From NCBI RefSeq assembly GCF_012911005.2, contig NZ_WTVS01000043.1, forward strand, positions 1 through 50,094: 50,094 nt of DNA, written 5' to 3'. The notes beneath the pieces are model-generated. The model saw only the letters and a program-made list of their open reading frames with translations. It made no database searches and was not told where the DNA came from. This DNA comes from Aromatoleum toluolicum (GTDB lineage: Bacteria; Pseudomonadota; Gammaproteobacteria; Burkholderiales; Rhodocyclaceae). A program made the position numbers and the translations under genes. Shown in pieces: positions 23,067 through 31,589 of the stretch (the stretch's first letter is position 1; every line of letters starts with the position of its first letter).

Positions 23067-26000
23067 ATGTTCGACTGGCTCGTCAATCAGTCCCTGCGCA
23101 ACCGCCTGCTGGTGCTCGCGCTCGCCGCGGTGATGATGCTCTACGGCGGCATGACGCTGGTGCGCACGCCGGTCGACGTCTTCCCCGACCTCAACCGCCC
23201 GCAGGTCACGCTGCAGGTCGAAGCCGGCGGCATGGCGCCGGAGGAAGTAGAACAGCTCATCACGATCCCGCTCGAAGTCTCGATGAGCGGCCTGCCCGGC
23301 GTGAGCGCGGTACGCTCCGTGTCCTCGGTGGGTCTCGCTTTCGTGTATGTGAGCTTCGACTGGGGCGTCGACATCTACCGCGCGCGGCAGATGGTGAACG
23401 AGCGCTTCACCACGGTGCGCGACCAGCTGCCCGCCGGCATCGAACACGCCGCGATGGGGCCGATCAGCTCGATCATGGGCGAAATCCTGCTGATCGCGAT
23501 CCCGATCGATCCGGCGAAGATCGACCCGATGGCCACGCGCGAATACGCCGATTTCGTGCTGCGCCCGCGCCTGCTGTCGGTCCCCGGCGTCGCACAGGCG
23601 ATCCCCATCGGCGGCGAGGTGCGGCAGTACCAGGTGCAACCTGACACCGCGCGCATGGCCGCGCTGGGCGTCACCATCGACGACATCGCGGCTGCGCTGA
23701 AAGGCTTTTCCGCCAACACCAGCGGCGGCTTCCTCGAACTCAATGCGCGCGAATACCTGATCCGCCACATCGGCCACACCACCCGCCTCGCGGATCTCGA
23801 ACGCCTGCCGGTCGCCGCCCGCGACGGTCGCAGCATTCTGCTCAAGCAGGTCGCCGCGGTCAGCTTCGCGCCCGCGATCAAGCGCGGCGATGCCGGCTTC
23901 AACGGCCAGCCGGCGGTGATCCTGTCGGTGCAGAAGCAGCCCGACGCCGACACCGTGAAGCTCACGCGCGAGATCGAATCCGCGCTCGACGAGCTGAAGA
24001 AGTCCCTGCCCACCGGCATGGACGCGCCGCGCGTGACCTTCCGCCAGGCCAACTTCATCGAATCGTCGATCGGCAACCTGCAGGGCAAGCTCGTCGCCGC
24101 CTCGGCCATCGTCGCGGTGGTGCTCTACCTCTTCCTCGCCAACCTGCGCACGACGCTGATCTCGCTCGTCGCGATCCCGGCCTCCATCCTCACGACCGTG
24201 CTGGTGTTCCGCTACTTCGGCATGTCGATCAACACGATGACGCTCGGCGGACTGGCGATCGCGATCGGCGAGCTCGTCGATGACGCGGTCGTCGGCGTCG
24301 AGAACGTGCTGCGGCGACTCAAGCAGGAGCGTCGGCGCGGCGCCGACGGCCACGCCCGCCTGAACCCGCTCGAACTGATCGGCAAGGCCACGCTGGAAGT
24401 GCGCTCCGCGATCGTGTACGCGACCTTCATCATCGTGCTCGTGTTCGTGCCCCTGTTCGCGTTGCCCGGTATCGAAGGGCGTCTCTTCATGCCGCTGGGC
24501 ATCGCCTACATCACCTCCATCCTCGCCTCGATGCTGGTGTCCGTGACGCTCACGCCGGTGATGGCTTATTACCTCCTGCCGCGCATGAAGAGCCTGGACC
24601 ACGGCGACACGCGGCTTGTGCAATGGCTCAAGGGGCGCTACGCCGCGGCGCTGGAATGGAGCTTCGACCACGCCCGCACGCTGCTCGCCGCCGCGGCCGT
24701 CGCGGTCGCTGCCGCGCTGGCGCTGGTGCCCTTCTTCCCGACGACCTTCCTGCCCCCCTTCAACGAAGGCACGGTGCTGGTTGGCCTGCGCCTGAACCCG
24801 GGCACCACGCTCACCGAGTCGGTACGCATCGCGACACAGGCCGAGCACCTCATCCGCGAGGTGCCGGAAGTGGTGCACGTCGGTCGCCGCTCGGGCCGCG
24901 CCGAGATGGACGAACATGCCGAGGGCGTGCATTCGTCGGAGCTGGACATCGCATTGCGTCCCGGCGAACGCCCGCTCGACGCCGTGTATGCCGACATCCG
25001 CGCACGCCTCGCAAGCCTGCCGGCGGCGATCGGCATCGGCCAGCCGATCAGCCATCGCATCGACCACCTGCTCTCCGGCGTGCGTGCGCAGATCGCGATC
25101 AAGGTTTTCGGCGACGACCTCGACACGCTGCGCGCCCAGGCCGATGCCCTGCGCGGTCGCCTCGCCGGCATCGAGGGCCTGGCCGACCTGGAGATCGAAA
25201 AGCAGGTGCTCACGCCGCAGATCAAGGTGCGCGTCGATTTCGACGCCGCCGAGGCCTACGGCCTGCCGCCGTCGAAGCTGCTCGAGGAGCTGACGATGCT
25301 GGTCGACGGCGAACGCATCGCGCAGGTCATCGAAGGCAACCGCCGCTTCAACCTGGTGCTGCGCCTGCCCGACACGGCACGCTCGGTGGACGGCCTCGCC
25401 AACGTCCTCATCGACACGCCGAACGGTCGCGTGCCGCTATCGAAGCTCGCGCGCATCGACGAATCCGACGGCCCCAACCAGATCAGCCGCGATGACGGCA
25501 AACGGCGCATCGTGCTGTCCGCCAACGCGTCGCAACGCCCGCTGTCGGACGTCATTGCCGATATCCGCAAGGTCATCGCCGATACGCCGCTGCCGGAAGG
25601 CTACTTCATCGACCTGGGCGGCCAGTTCGAGGCGCAGGAAGAATCCAGCCGCCTGATCGGCCTGCTGTCGCTGGTCTCCGCCGCGATGGTGTTCCTCGTC
25701 CTCTACAGCCGCTACAAGAGCACCGCGCTCGCCCTGATGATCATGGCCAACATCCCCCTCGCGCTGGTCGGCTCGGTGATCGGCCTGTGGCTGTCCGGTC
25801 AGCCGCTGTCGGTCGCGGCGCTGATCGGCTTCATCACGCTCGCGGGCATCTCGACGCGCAACGGCATCCTCAAGGTCAGTCACTACATCAACCTGTGCGC
25901 CTTCGAGGACGAAAAATTCGACCGCCACATGCTCGTGCGCGGCTCGCTCGAACGGCTGACGCCGGTGCTGATGACCGCGCTCGTCGCCGCCTTCGCGCTC

Positions 26001-26186
26001 GCCCCGCTGTTGTTCGAGGCCGAACAACCGGGCACCGAGATCCTGCATCCGGTCGCAGTGGTGATCTTCTCGGGCCTGATCAGCTCGACGCTGCTCGATA
26101 CCTTCGTGACGCCCGCAATGGTCTGGATCTTCGGGCGCAAGCCGATGGAGCGTCTCGTCGCCGATTCCGGCGGCGAGGCGTATTGA
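23067..26186 (+). CDS. RND efflux pump, heavy-metal-efflux type
   Basis: This 1039-residue inner membrane proton antiporter has about 12 transmembrane helices and two large periplasmic loops. The N-terminus FDWLVNQSLRNRLLVLAL and PVDVFPDLNRPQV fit the CzcA/CusA branch. In helix 4 the proton-relay Asp pair is Asp405/Asp406 (GELVDDAVVGVENVLRRL). The N- and C-halves show the usual internal duplication (SIVAVVLYLFLANLRT versus AAMVFLVLYSRYKS). Gene context (His-rich partners) supports metal export, but the substrate metal is not identifiable. The long minus-strand frame across it is an antisense shadow. Confidence 0.93.
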   Translation: MFDWLVNQSLRNRLLVLALAAVMMLYGGMTLVRTPVDVFPDLNRPQVTLQVEAGGMAPEEVEQLITIPLEVSMSGLPGVSAVRSVSSVGLAFVYVSFDWGVDIYRARQMVNERFTTVRDQLPAGIEHAAMGPISSIMGEILLIAIPIDPAKIDPMATREYADFVLRPRLLSVPGVAQAIPIGGEVRQYQVQPDTARMAALGVTIDDIAAALKGFSANTSGGFLELNAREYLIRHIGHTTRLADLERLPVAARDGRSILLKQVAAVSFAPAIKRGDAGFNGQPAVILSVQKQPDADTVKLTREIESALDELKKSLPTGMDAPRVTFRQANFIESSIGNLQGKLVAASAIVAVVLYLFLANLRTTLISLVAIPASILTTVLVFRYFGMSINTMTLGGLAIAIGELVDDAVVGVENVLRRLKQERRRGADGHARLNPLELIGKATLEVRSAIVYATFIIVLVFVPLFALPGIEGRLFMPLGIAYITSILASMLVSVTLTPVMAYYLLPRMKSLDHGDTRLVQWLKGRYAAALEWSFDHARTLLAAAAVAVAAALALVPFFPTTFLPPFNEGTVLVGLRLNPGTTLTESVRIATQAEHLIREVPEVVHVGRRSGRAEMDEHAEGVHSSELDIALRPGERPLDAVYADIRARLASLPAAIGIGQPISHRIDHLLSGVRAQIAIKVFGDDLDTLRAQADALRGRLAGIEGLADLEIEKQVLTPQIKVRVDFDAAEAYGLPPSKLLEELTMLVDGERIAQVIEGNRRFNLVLRLPDTARSVDGLANVLIDTPNGRVPLSKLARIDESDGPNQISRDDGKRRIVLSANASQRPLSDVIADIRKVIADTPLPEGYFIDLGGQFEAQEESSRLIGLLSLVSAAMVFLVLYSRYKSTALALMIMANIPLALVGSVIGLWLSGQPLSVAALIGFITLAGISTRNGILKVSHYINLCAFEDEKFDRHMLVRGSLERLTPVLMTALVAAFALAPLLFEAEQPGTEILHPVAVVIFSGLISSTLLDTFVTPAMVWIFGRKPMERLVADSGGEAY

Positions 26187-26236
26187 ACGATCTTTCCACC
26201 TTATCCGTCCCAGCATCGACACCAATGGAGAAACCG

Positions 26237-26617
26237 ATGAAATCCCTCAACGCCTTGGTCGCCGCCCTCGCGATCCTGTCCGCGCCCGCCGTCTTCGCCG
26301 GCGCCGGTCACGACCTGACACCCCGGCACGGCGGTGCCGTCGTCGAGGTCAAGGATGTCGTGTATGAACTGGTCGCGACGCCCGATGGCCTGACGCTCTA
26401 TCTGGACGATCACGGCCGGAAGGTCGACACGACCGGCGGCACGGCGAAAGTCACGCTGCTGAACGGCGCCGAGAAATCCGAGGCCACCCTCGCCGCGGCC
26501 GGCGACAACAAGCTCGAAGCGAAGGGCGCGTTCAAGGTCGGCTCCGGCACCAAGGCGGTGGCGGTGGTCACGCTCGCCGGCAAGGCGCCGGCGACAGCGC
26601 GGTTTTCGATCAAGTAG
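26237..26617 (+). CDS. Small exported protein of efflux operon
   Basis: This 126-residue protein has a signal peptide (KSLNALVAALAILSAPAVFAG) and a mature N-terminus GAGHDLTPRHGG, again with GxGHD after the cleavage site. A compact beta-rich domain with VVYELVATPDGLTLYLDDHG and a TLLNGAEKSEATL segment follows. It is probably periplasmic and possibly metal binding. The ATG at 26237 has GGAGAAA just upstream, so it is preferred to the ATG at 26225. It is the last gene of the operon, followed by a hairpin. Confidence 0.8.
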   Translation: MKSLNALVAALAILSAPAVFAGAGHDLTPRHGGAVVEVKDVVYELVATPDGLTLYLDDHGRKVDTTGGTAKVTLLNGAEKSEATLAAAGDNKLEAKGAFKVGSGTKAVAVVTLAGKAPATARFSIK

Positions 26618-26630
26618 TCTGTCGCCCGGG

Positions 26631-26656
26631 CGCCCGCCCCGACGACGGGGCGGGCG
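26631..26656. terminator. Bidirectional-type hairpin between efflux operon and bzdK
   Basis: CGCCCGCCCC (26631-26640) pairs perfectly with GGGGCGGGCG (26647-26656) around a GACGAC loop. It lies 13 bases after the efflux operon and 12 bases before the 3' end of bzdK. There is no clear T tract on either strand, but the position between convergent operons fits termination. Confidence 0.55.
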
Positions 26657-26668
26657 TTCGCCGCAGTC

Positions 26669-28027
26669 TTACTCGGTCACGACACCCATTTCGCCAGCAA
26701 AGGCGAGCGGATCCTCTTCTTCGGGCGCGTGGAATGCGCTGCGCGAGATCAGCGAGACCGCGAATGCCGCGATGGCGCCGGGGATCGCGAAGAACAGGAA
26801 GTTGAAGTGCAGCGGCATCGCCATCGCCAGCAGCGTGCCGCCGACGATGGGTCCGAGGATCGCGCCGCTGCGTCCGACGCCCGAGGCCCAGCCGATGCCG
26901 GTCGAGCGGATCGCCATCGGATAGAACTGCGCCGCATACGCGTACAGCAGGATCTGCGAACCGATGGTGGTCGCGCCGGCCAGCGCGACGAGGATGTACA
27001 GAACCTCGGTCGGGCTCTTGTAGCCGAGCAGGCTGATCGATACAGATCCAATGACGAAGAAGACCATCAGCACCGTCTTCAGGTGCAGGCGATCCGCGAC
27101 GACCCCGCCTCCCACCGCGCCAAAGATGGCACCGAGGTTCAGCACCAGCAGGAAGGACAGGCTCGAACCGAGACCGTAGCCCGCCTGCGTCATCAGCTTC
27201 GGTAGCCACGATGCCAGCGCGTAGACCATCAGCAGACACATGAAGAAAGCCACCCAGAACATCATCGTGCTGAGCGCGCGACCGTGCTTGAACAGTGCCA
27301 CGAGGGGAGCGTGGCCGGTGTTTCCGGTCGGGAAATCATAGCGGTCCCCGGGCTGCGGAACGAAGCTCCCTTCGACGTGCGACAGCAGGATGGCTGCCTC
27401 CTGGTCGCGTTTCGCGTGCAGCAGAAAGCCGATGGATTCCGGCAGCAGGTAATAGATCACGGGAAGCAGTAGTAACGGCAACCCCGCGACGAAGAACACC
27501 GACGACCAACCGTACGCCGGGATCAGATACATGCCCAGCCCCGCCGACAGCATGCCGCCCACCGAATAGCCGCTGAACATGATCGCGACGAGCGTGGTGC
27601 GCAGTTTCTTCGGCGCGTACTCGGTCATCAGGGCGACGACGTTGGGCATCACGCCTCCTATCCCCAGTCCCGCCAGGAAGCGACAGACCGCGAACTCGGT
27701 GACGTCGCGCGCGAAGCCGTTGAGGAAGGTGAACAGGCTGAAGAGGATCACGCACACCGCGATCACCTTCTTGCGCCCGAAGCGGTCGGACATCGGACCG
27801 AACACCAGTGCGCCGAACATCATGCCGAACAGCGCGTAGCTGCCGAGGGTGCCGGCCTGGATCGGCGTCAGGCCCCACTCCTTCATCAGCACCGGCAGCA
27901 CGACTCCGTAGATCACGAGATCGTAGCCGTCGAAGATGATGATCAGGGCACACAAGAACAGGACTTGCCAGTGGAAGCGATTGAATTTCGCCCCGTCGAT
28001 CAGTTTATGTACATCGATATTTCTCAT
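26669..28027 (-). CDS. bzdK: MFS aromatic acid:proton symporter (benzoate permease)
   Basis: This 452-residue major facilitator has 12 hydrophobic helices and the AAHS (aromatic acid) family marks: FDGYDLVIYGVVLPVLMKEW in helix 1, which supplies the DGYD acidic motif, and the loop 2-3 signature FGPMSDRFGRKKVI. Length is normal. In Azoarcus sp. CIB the benzoate locus includes an MFS permease of this kind, so benzoate uptake is likely. It follows the ABC transporter genes on the same strand with a 73-base gap that contains a GGCTCC-TTGT-GGAGCC hairpin (28064-28079). Confidence 0.88.
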   Translation of the reverse strand: MRNIDVHKLIDGAKFNRFHWQVLFLCALIIIFDGYDLVIYGVVLPVLMKEWGLTPIQAGTLGSYALFGMMFGALVFGPMSDRFGRKKVIAVCVILFSLFTFLNGFARDVTEFAVCRFLAGLGIGGVMPNVVALMTEYAPKKLRTTLVAIMFSGYSVGGMLSAGLGMYLIPAYGWSSVFFVAGLPLLLLPVIYYLLPESIGFLLHAKRDQEAAILLSHVEGSFVPQPGDRYDFPTGNTGHAPLVALFKHGRALSTMMFWVAFFMCLLMVYALASWLPKLMTQAGYGLGSSLSFLLVLNLGAIFGAVGGGVVADRLHLKTVLMVFFVIGSVSISLLGYKSPTEVLYILVALAGATTIGSQILLYAYAAQFYPMAIRSTGIGWASGVGRSGAILGPIVGGTLLAMAMPLHFNFLFFAIPGAIAAFAVSLISRSAFHAPEEEDPLAFAGEMGVVTE

Positions 28028-28100
28028 GCTGCCGTGTCTCCTGGTATCGTTTTAATCCCGCAAGGCTCCTTGTGGAGCCACACAGTTCGGTGACGGGCGA

Positions 28101-28817
28101 TCAGCTCACGCCCAGATGTTTATGCAGCAGGTCGGGGTTCGCACGAAGCTCGGCGCTGCTCGCCTCGTGGGCCACCTTGCCCTTCACGAGGATGACGTTG
28201 CGGTCGGAAATCGACGTGACCGCCGCGTGGTTCTTGTCGATGACGACGGTGGCGATGCCGGTGGCACGGATCTGGCGAATGATGAACCAGATCTCCTTGG
28301 CGATCAGCGGCGCGAGCCCCTCCGTCGCCTCGTCGAGGATCAGCAGGTCCGGGTTCGTCATCAGCGCGCGGCCGATCGTCAGCATCTGCTGTTCGCCGCC
28401 CGAGAGCTGGCTGCCGCCGTTGTTGATCCGTTCGCCCAGGCGCGGGAAGGTGTCGAGCACGCGCTGGTAGGTCCAGTCGCGCCGCCCGTCGACGCCCGGT
28501 TTCGCCCCCATGATCAGGTTCTCGCGCACCGTCAGGTTCGGGAAGATCCCCCTGCCCTCGGGCACGTAGGCGATGCCCTTGCGCGCGATGAGATAGGGCC
28601 GCGCGCCCGTCATGGTCTTGCCGCGCACCGCGACGCGGCCGTGGCGCGGGCGCACGTGGCCGAGCATGCTGCGGATCAGCGTGGTCTTGCCCATGCCGTT
28701 GCGGCCCATTAAGCCGACCGTCTCGCCGCGGCTGATGTGGAAATCGATGCCGTGCAGGATGTGGCTGCTGCCATAGAACGCGTGCAGCCCTTCGGCTTCC
28801 AGGAGTACGTCACTCAT
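28101..28817 (-). CDS. Branched-chain-type ABC transporter ATPase (LivF-like)
   Basis: This 238-residue nucleotide-binding protein has Walker A GRNGMGKTTL, the ABC signature LSGGEQQM and Walker B DLLILDEATEG, with the H-loop Ile/Val 'VVIDKNHAA'. It is the LivF type by length and by the short C-terminus ending HKHLGVS. It forms the energy-coupling pair with the LivG-like protein. The ATG at 28817 overlaps the LivG stop by eight bases; an alternative ATG at 28835 adds six residues. By context it probably powers benzoate or aromatic acid uptake. Confidence 0.92.
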   Translation of the reverse strand: MSDVLLEAEGLHAFYGSSHILHGIDFHISRGETVGLMGRNGMGKTTLIRSMLGHVRPRHGRVAVRGKTMTGARPYLIARKGIAYVPEGRGIFPNLTVRENLIMGAKPGVDGRRDWTYQRVLDTFPRLGERINNGGSQLSGGEQQMLTIGRALMTNPDLLILDEATEGLAPLIAKEIWFIIRQIRATGIATVVIDKNHAAVTSISDRNVILVKGKVAHEASSAELRANPDLLHKHLGVS

Positions 28818-29571
28818 CGTCCGACTCTCCATCACCCAGATAGGCTTCCTGAACCGCGACGCTGTCGCGGATCTGGTCCGGCGGTCCGCTTTCGAGCACC
28901 TGCCCCGCCACCATCACCGTAATCACGTCGGCGACCGCGAACACCGCGTCCATGTCGTGTTCGACGAGCAGGATGGCGTGGTCCGGGGTGAGCTTCTTGA
29001 GCAGCGCCACCATCGACTGCGACTCTTCGGGGCCCATGCCGGCAAGCGGCTCGTCGAGCAGCAGCACCGAGGGCGATGTCGCGAGCACCATCGCGATTTC
29101 CAGTTGCCGCTGCTCGCCGTGGCTCAGCGTCGCCGCAACGACATCGCGCCGCTCGGCAAGCCCGGCCTGCGCGATCGCGCGGTCGGCGGCGTCGCGCAGG
29201 TCGGCGAAAGAAATCGCCTTCGAGAAGATGCGCAGCGCCCGCGGTGCGCGCGACTGCGCGGCGAGGCGACAGTTCTCGAACACCGTGAAGGCGGGAAAGA
29301 TGTTGGTGCGCTGGTAGCTGCGGCCGATGCCGGCGCGCGAGCGCTTGTCCGGGCTCCAGCCCGAGATGTCCTCGCCGCGGTAGAGGATCTGCCCCGCCGA
29401 GGGGGGCAGGTCGCCCGACAACAGGTTGATCAGCGTCGACTTGCCGGCGCCGTTGGGTCCCAGAACGGCATGCAACATGCCTTTGTGCATGTCCAGCGAC
29501 ACGTCCCTGTTCGCATACAGGCCCCCGAATCGGCGCGACATCCCGCGTGCCGAGAGAACGAGCTCAGCCAT
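28810..29571 (-). CDS. Branched-chain-type ABC transporter ATPase (LivG-like)
   Basis: This 253-residue ATPase has Walker A GPNGAGKSTLINLL, the signature LSHGEQRQLEIAM (LSHGE variant common in LivG), Walker B SVLLLDEPLAGM and the switch His in LLVEHDMDAVF. Its start overlaps the LivM-like stop by eight bases, implying coupled translation. It pairs with the LivF-like protein. Confidence 0.92.
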   Translation of the reverse strand: MAELVLSARGMSRRFGGLYANRDVSLDMHKGMLHAVLGPNGAGKSTLINLLSGDLPPSAGQILYRGEDISGWSPDKRSRAGIGRSYQRTNIFPAFTVFENCRLAAQSRAPRALRIFSKAISFADLRDAADRAIAQAGLAERRDVVAATLSHGEQRQLEIAMVLATSPSVLLLDEPLAGMGPEESQSMVALLKKLTPDHAILLVEHDMDAVFAVADVITVMVAGQVLESGPPDQIRDSVAVQEAYLGDGESDDE

Positions 29572-30541
29572 TGCGGTTGCCTCCCCCGATCAGCAGGCCC
29601 TTGAGGCGTTGCGGCAGGCTCGACAGGCCGCCGGGCAGCACCATCACGACGGTAACGATGACGACCCCCATCAGCAGCTGCCAGTGCTTCGTCAGTGCGG
29701 AAAACACCTCCTGCAGCACGACGAATGCAAAGGCTCCGATCGCGGCCCCGTTCAGCGTCCCCATGCCGCCCAGGATCACCATCAGCAGCACGTTTCCCGA
29801 CTGGTGCCAGGAAAGGATTTCCGGCGTGACGAAACCGTACTGGCAGGCGGACAGGAATCCTGCCAGCCCCGCGAGTCCGCCTGCGGTGACGAACCCGGCG
29901 AGCTTGTACAGGAACACCGGAAAGCCGAGCGACAGCATGCGATGCTCGTTGCTCCGGATCCCCGCCAGCGCATGGCCGAGCGGGGAGCGCAACAGCACCC
30001 GTAGGAACACGTAGGCCACGACCAGCAGGACCAGCACGATGTAGTAGAACTGCATCGGCTCGTTGAGGTCGAGCAGCACCTTCTCGCCGATGCGCAGTTC
30101 CGGCTTCACGTTGAGGAAGGCCCCGTCCGAGCCTCCGCCGAGCGGCGTGTCGTGAAACACGAAGTAGATCATCTGCGCGAACGCGAGCGTCACCATGATG
30201 AAGTAGATTCCCTTCGTGCGCAGCACGAAGAGCCCCACGACGAAGGCGACCGCCGCGCCGGTAAGTACCGCTCCCGGCAGGACCAGCAGGAGGTTTCCCG
30301 GATCGTACTTCGGCGACAGCAGCACCACGCTGTAGGCGGCCACGCCGAAGAACGCCGCGTGGCCGAAGCTGACGAGACCGGTGAAGCCGACCAGCAGGTC
30401 CAAGCTCATGGCGAAGATCGCCATGATCATGATCTTCCCGATCAGTTCGTTGTAATAGCTCGAACCAAAGATGGGGAAAAGCGCCAGCATCAGCAGCACG
30501 AGCGGCAGGTAGTTGCGGGATTTCTTGCGCGCGAGCGGCAT
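29564..30541 (-). CDS. Branched-chain-type ABC transporter permease (LivM-like)
   Basis: This 325-residue permease starts MPLARKKSRNYLPLVLLML at 30541. It has about nine hydrophobic segments and the family motifs DLLVGFTGLVSFGHAAFFG and ALAGIRSNEHRMLSLGF (the EAA-like cytoplasmic loop contacting the ATPase). It starts two bases after the LivH-like stop. Upstream in-frame extension to 30691 is antisense-like and is rejected. Confidence 0.93.
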   Translation of the reverse strand: MPLARKKSRNYLPLVLLMLALFPIFGSSYYNELIGKIMIMAIFAMSLDLLVGFTGLVSFGHAAFFGVAAYSVVLLSPKYDPGNLLLVLPGAVLTGAAVAFVVGLFVLRTKGIYFIMVTLAFAQMIYFVFHDTPLGGGSDGAFLNVKPELRIGEKVLLDLNEPMQFYYIVLVLLVVAYVFLRVLLRSPLGHALAGIRSNEHRMLSLGFPVFLYKLAGFVTAGGLAGLAGFLSACQYGFVTPEILSWHQSGNVLLMVILGGMGTLNGAAIGAFAFVVLQEVFSALTKHWQLLMGVVIVTVVMVLPGGLSSLPQRLKGLLIGGGNRNG

Positions 30542-30543
30542 CG

Positions 30544-31410
30544 TCAGATCCTCCGGAAGATGCCTTCGGGCCGCCACAGCAGCACCGCGGCCATCAGCAC
30601 ATACACGGCAAGGCCCGCATAGTCGGGCGCGATGACCTTGCCGAAGGTATCGGCCAGGCCGATCAGCAGCGCGGCGACCAGCGCGCCCCACACCGACCCG
30701 ACGCCACCGATCACGACGACGACGAAGCAGATGATCAGCACCTGGTTGCCCATGCCGGGATACACCGACGACACCGGGGCCGCAAGCATCCCGGCGAAGG
30801 CCGCGAGGGTGACCCCGAGGCCGAACACGATGCGGTAGATCAGGTCGATGTTGATGCCCAGCGCCTGCACCATCTCGCGGTTCGAACTGCCCGCGCGGAT
30901 CATCATCCCGAGGCGCGTGTGGCGGATCAGCCAGTACATCACGATCGCGAGCAGGATGCAGACGGCGGACATGAACAGCCGGTAGACGGGATAGCTCAGC
31001 GTTTCGCTGAGCTGGATCGACGCCGACAGCAGCTCGGGGATCGGCACCCCGTGCACGTCGTCGCCGACGAGCAGGCTGCGCAGCTCCTCGAAGATCAGGA
31101 TCAGGCCGTAGGTCAGCAGGACCTGGTCCAGGTGGTCGCGTTTATACAGCCTGCTGAACAACGCCCACTCGAGCAGGAAGCCGATCAGCACGCTCAACGC
31201 GACGCCCACCACAATCGCGACGAGGAGGTTGCCCGAGAGGGCGGTGAGCGAGAACGCCATGTAGGCGCCCATCATGTAGAAGCTGCCGTGGGCGAGGTTG
31301 ATGATCCCCATGATGCCGAAGATCAGGGTCAGTCCACTGGCCACCAGGAACAACAGCAGTCCGTACTGAAACGAGTTCAGCAACTGGATCAGGAAGGTCG
31401 AGAAATCCAT
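30544..31410 (-). CDS. Branched-chain-type ABC transporter permease (LivH-like)
   Basis: This 288-residue permease starts MDFSTFLIQLLNSFQYGLLL at 31410. Motifs are SGLTLIFGIMGIINLAHGSF and the cytoplasmic loop RAGSSNREMVQALGINIDL. It has about eight transmembrane helices. It lies 179 bases after the solute-binding protein gene, a spacer with a small hairpin. With the LivM, LivG, LivF and binding-protein genes it makes a full ABC importer. Confidence 0.93.
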   Translation of the reverse strand: MDFSTFLIQLLNSFQYGLLLFLVASGLTLIFGIMGIINLAHGSFYMMGAYMAFSLTALSGNLLVAIVVGVALSVLIGFLLEWALFSRLYKRDHLDQVLLTYGLILIFEELRSLLVGDDVHGVPIPELLSASIQLSETLSYPVYRLFMSAVCILLAIVMYWLIRHTRLGMMIRAGSSNREMVQALGINIDLIYRIVFGLGVTLAAFAGMLAAPVSSVYPGMGNQVLIICFVVVVIGGVGSVWGALVAALLIGLADTFGKVIAPDYAGLAVYVLMAAVLLWRPEGIFRRI

Positions 31411-31564
31411 CGCCGTATCCCTCCGGGCGCACCGGGCGCCCGAGTGAAGGTGAAGCGGATCGCGCATTCGCCACCGGGATGGCGAACGCAGGCCGTAGCA
31501 CTGGTGCCGCGCCGACGGGGCTCGTACTGCGCGGGGGCGCCCCCTTTGCTGCACGCCCGCACAA

Positions 31565-31577
31565 GCCCCGCCGGGGC
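31565..31577 (-). terminator. Short hairpin after binding-protein gene
   Basis: GCCCC-GCC-GGGGC forms a small GC-rich hairpin 13 bases beyond the stop of the solute-binding protein gene, with only TTGTG downstream on the minus strand. It could stabilise the upstream mRNA or act as a weak attenuator, which would give the high binding-protein to permease ratio usual for ABC importers. Weak evidence. Confidence 0.3.
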
Positions 31578-31589
31578 AGGCAACCGGGG

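Noticed and set aside
21846-25067. 1073-codon minus-strand open frame across the efflux adaptor and RND pump
   Set aside because: It is antisense to two well-recognised genes, His/Asp/Gln/Arg-rich and without any family motif; a by-product of high GC codon bias.
28064-28079. Hairpin GGCTCC-TTGT-GGAGCC between the LivF-like gene and bzdK
   Set aside because: Stem of only six pairs and no T tract on the minus strand; too weak to call a terminator, so it is mentioned only under bzdK.
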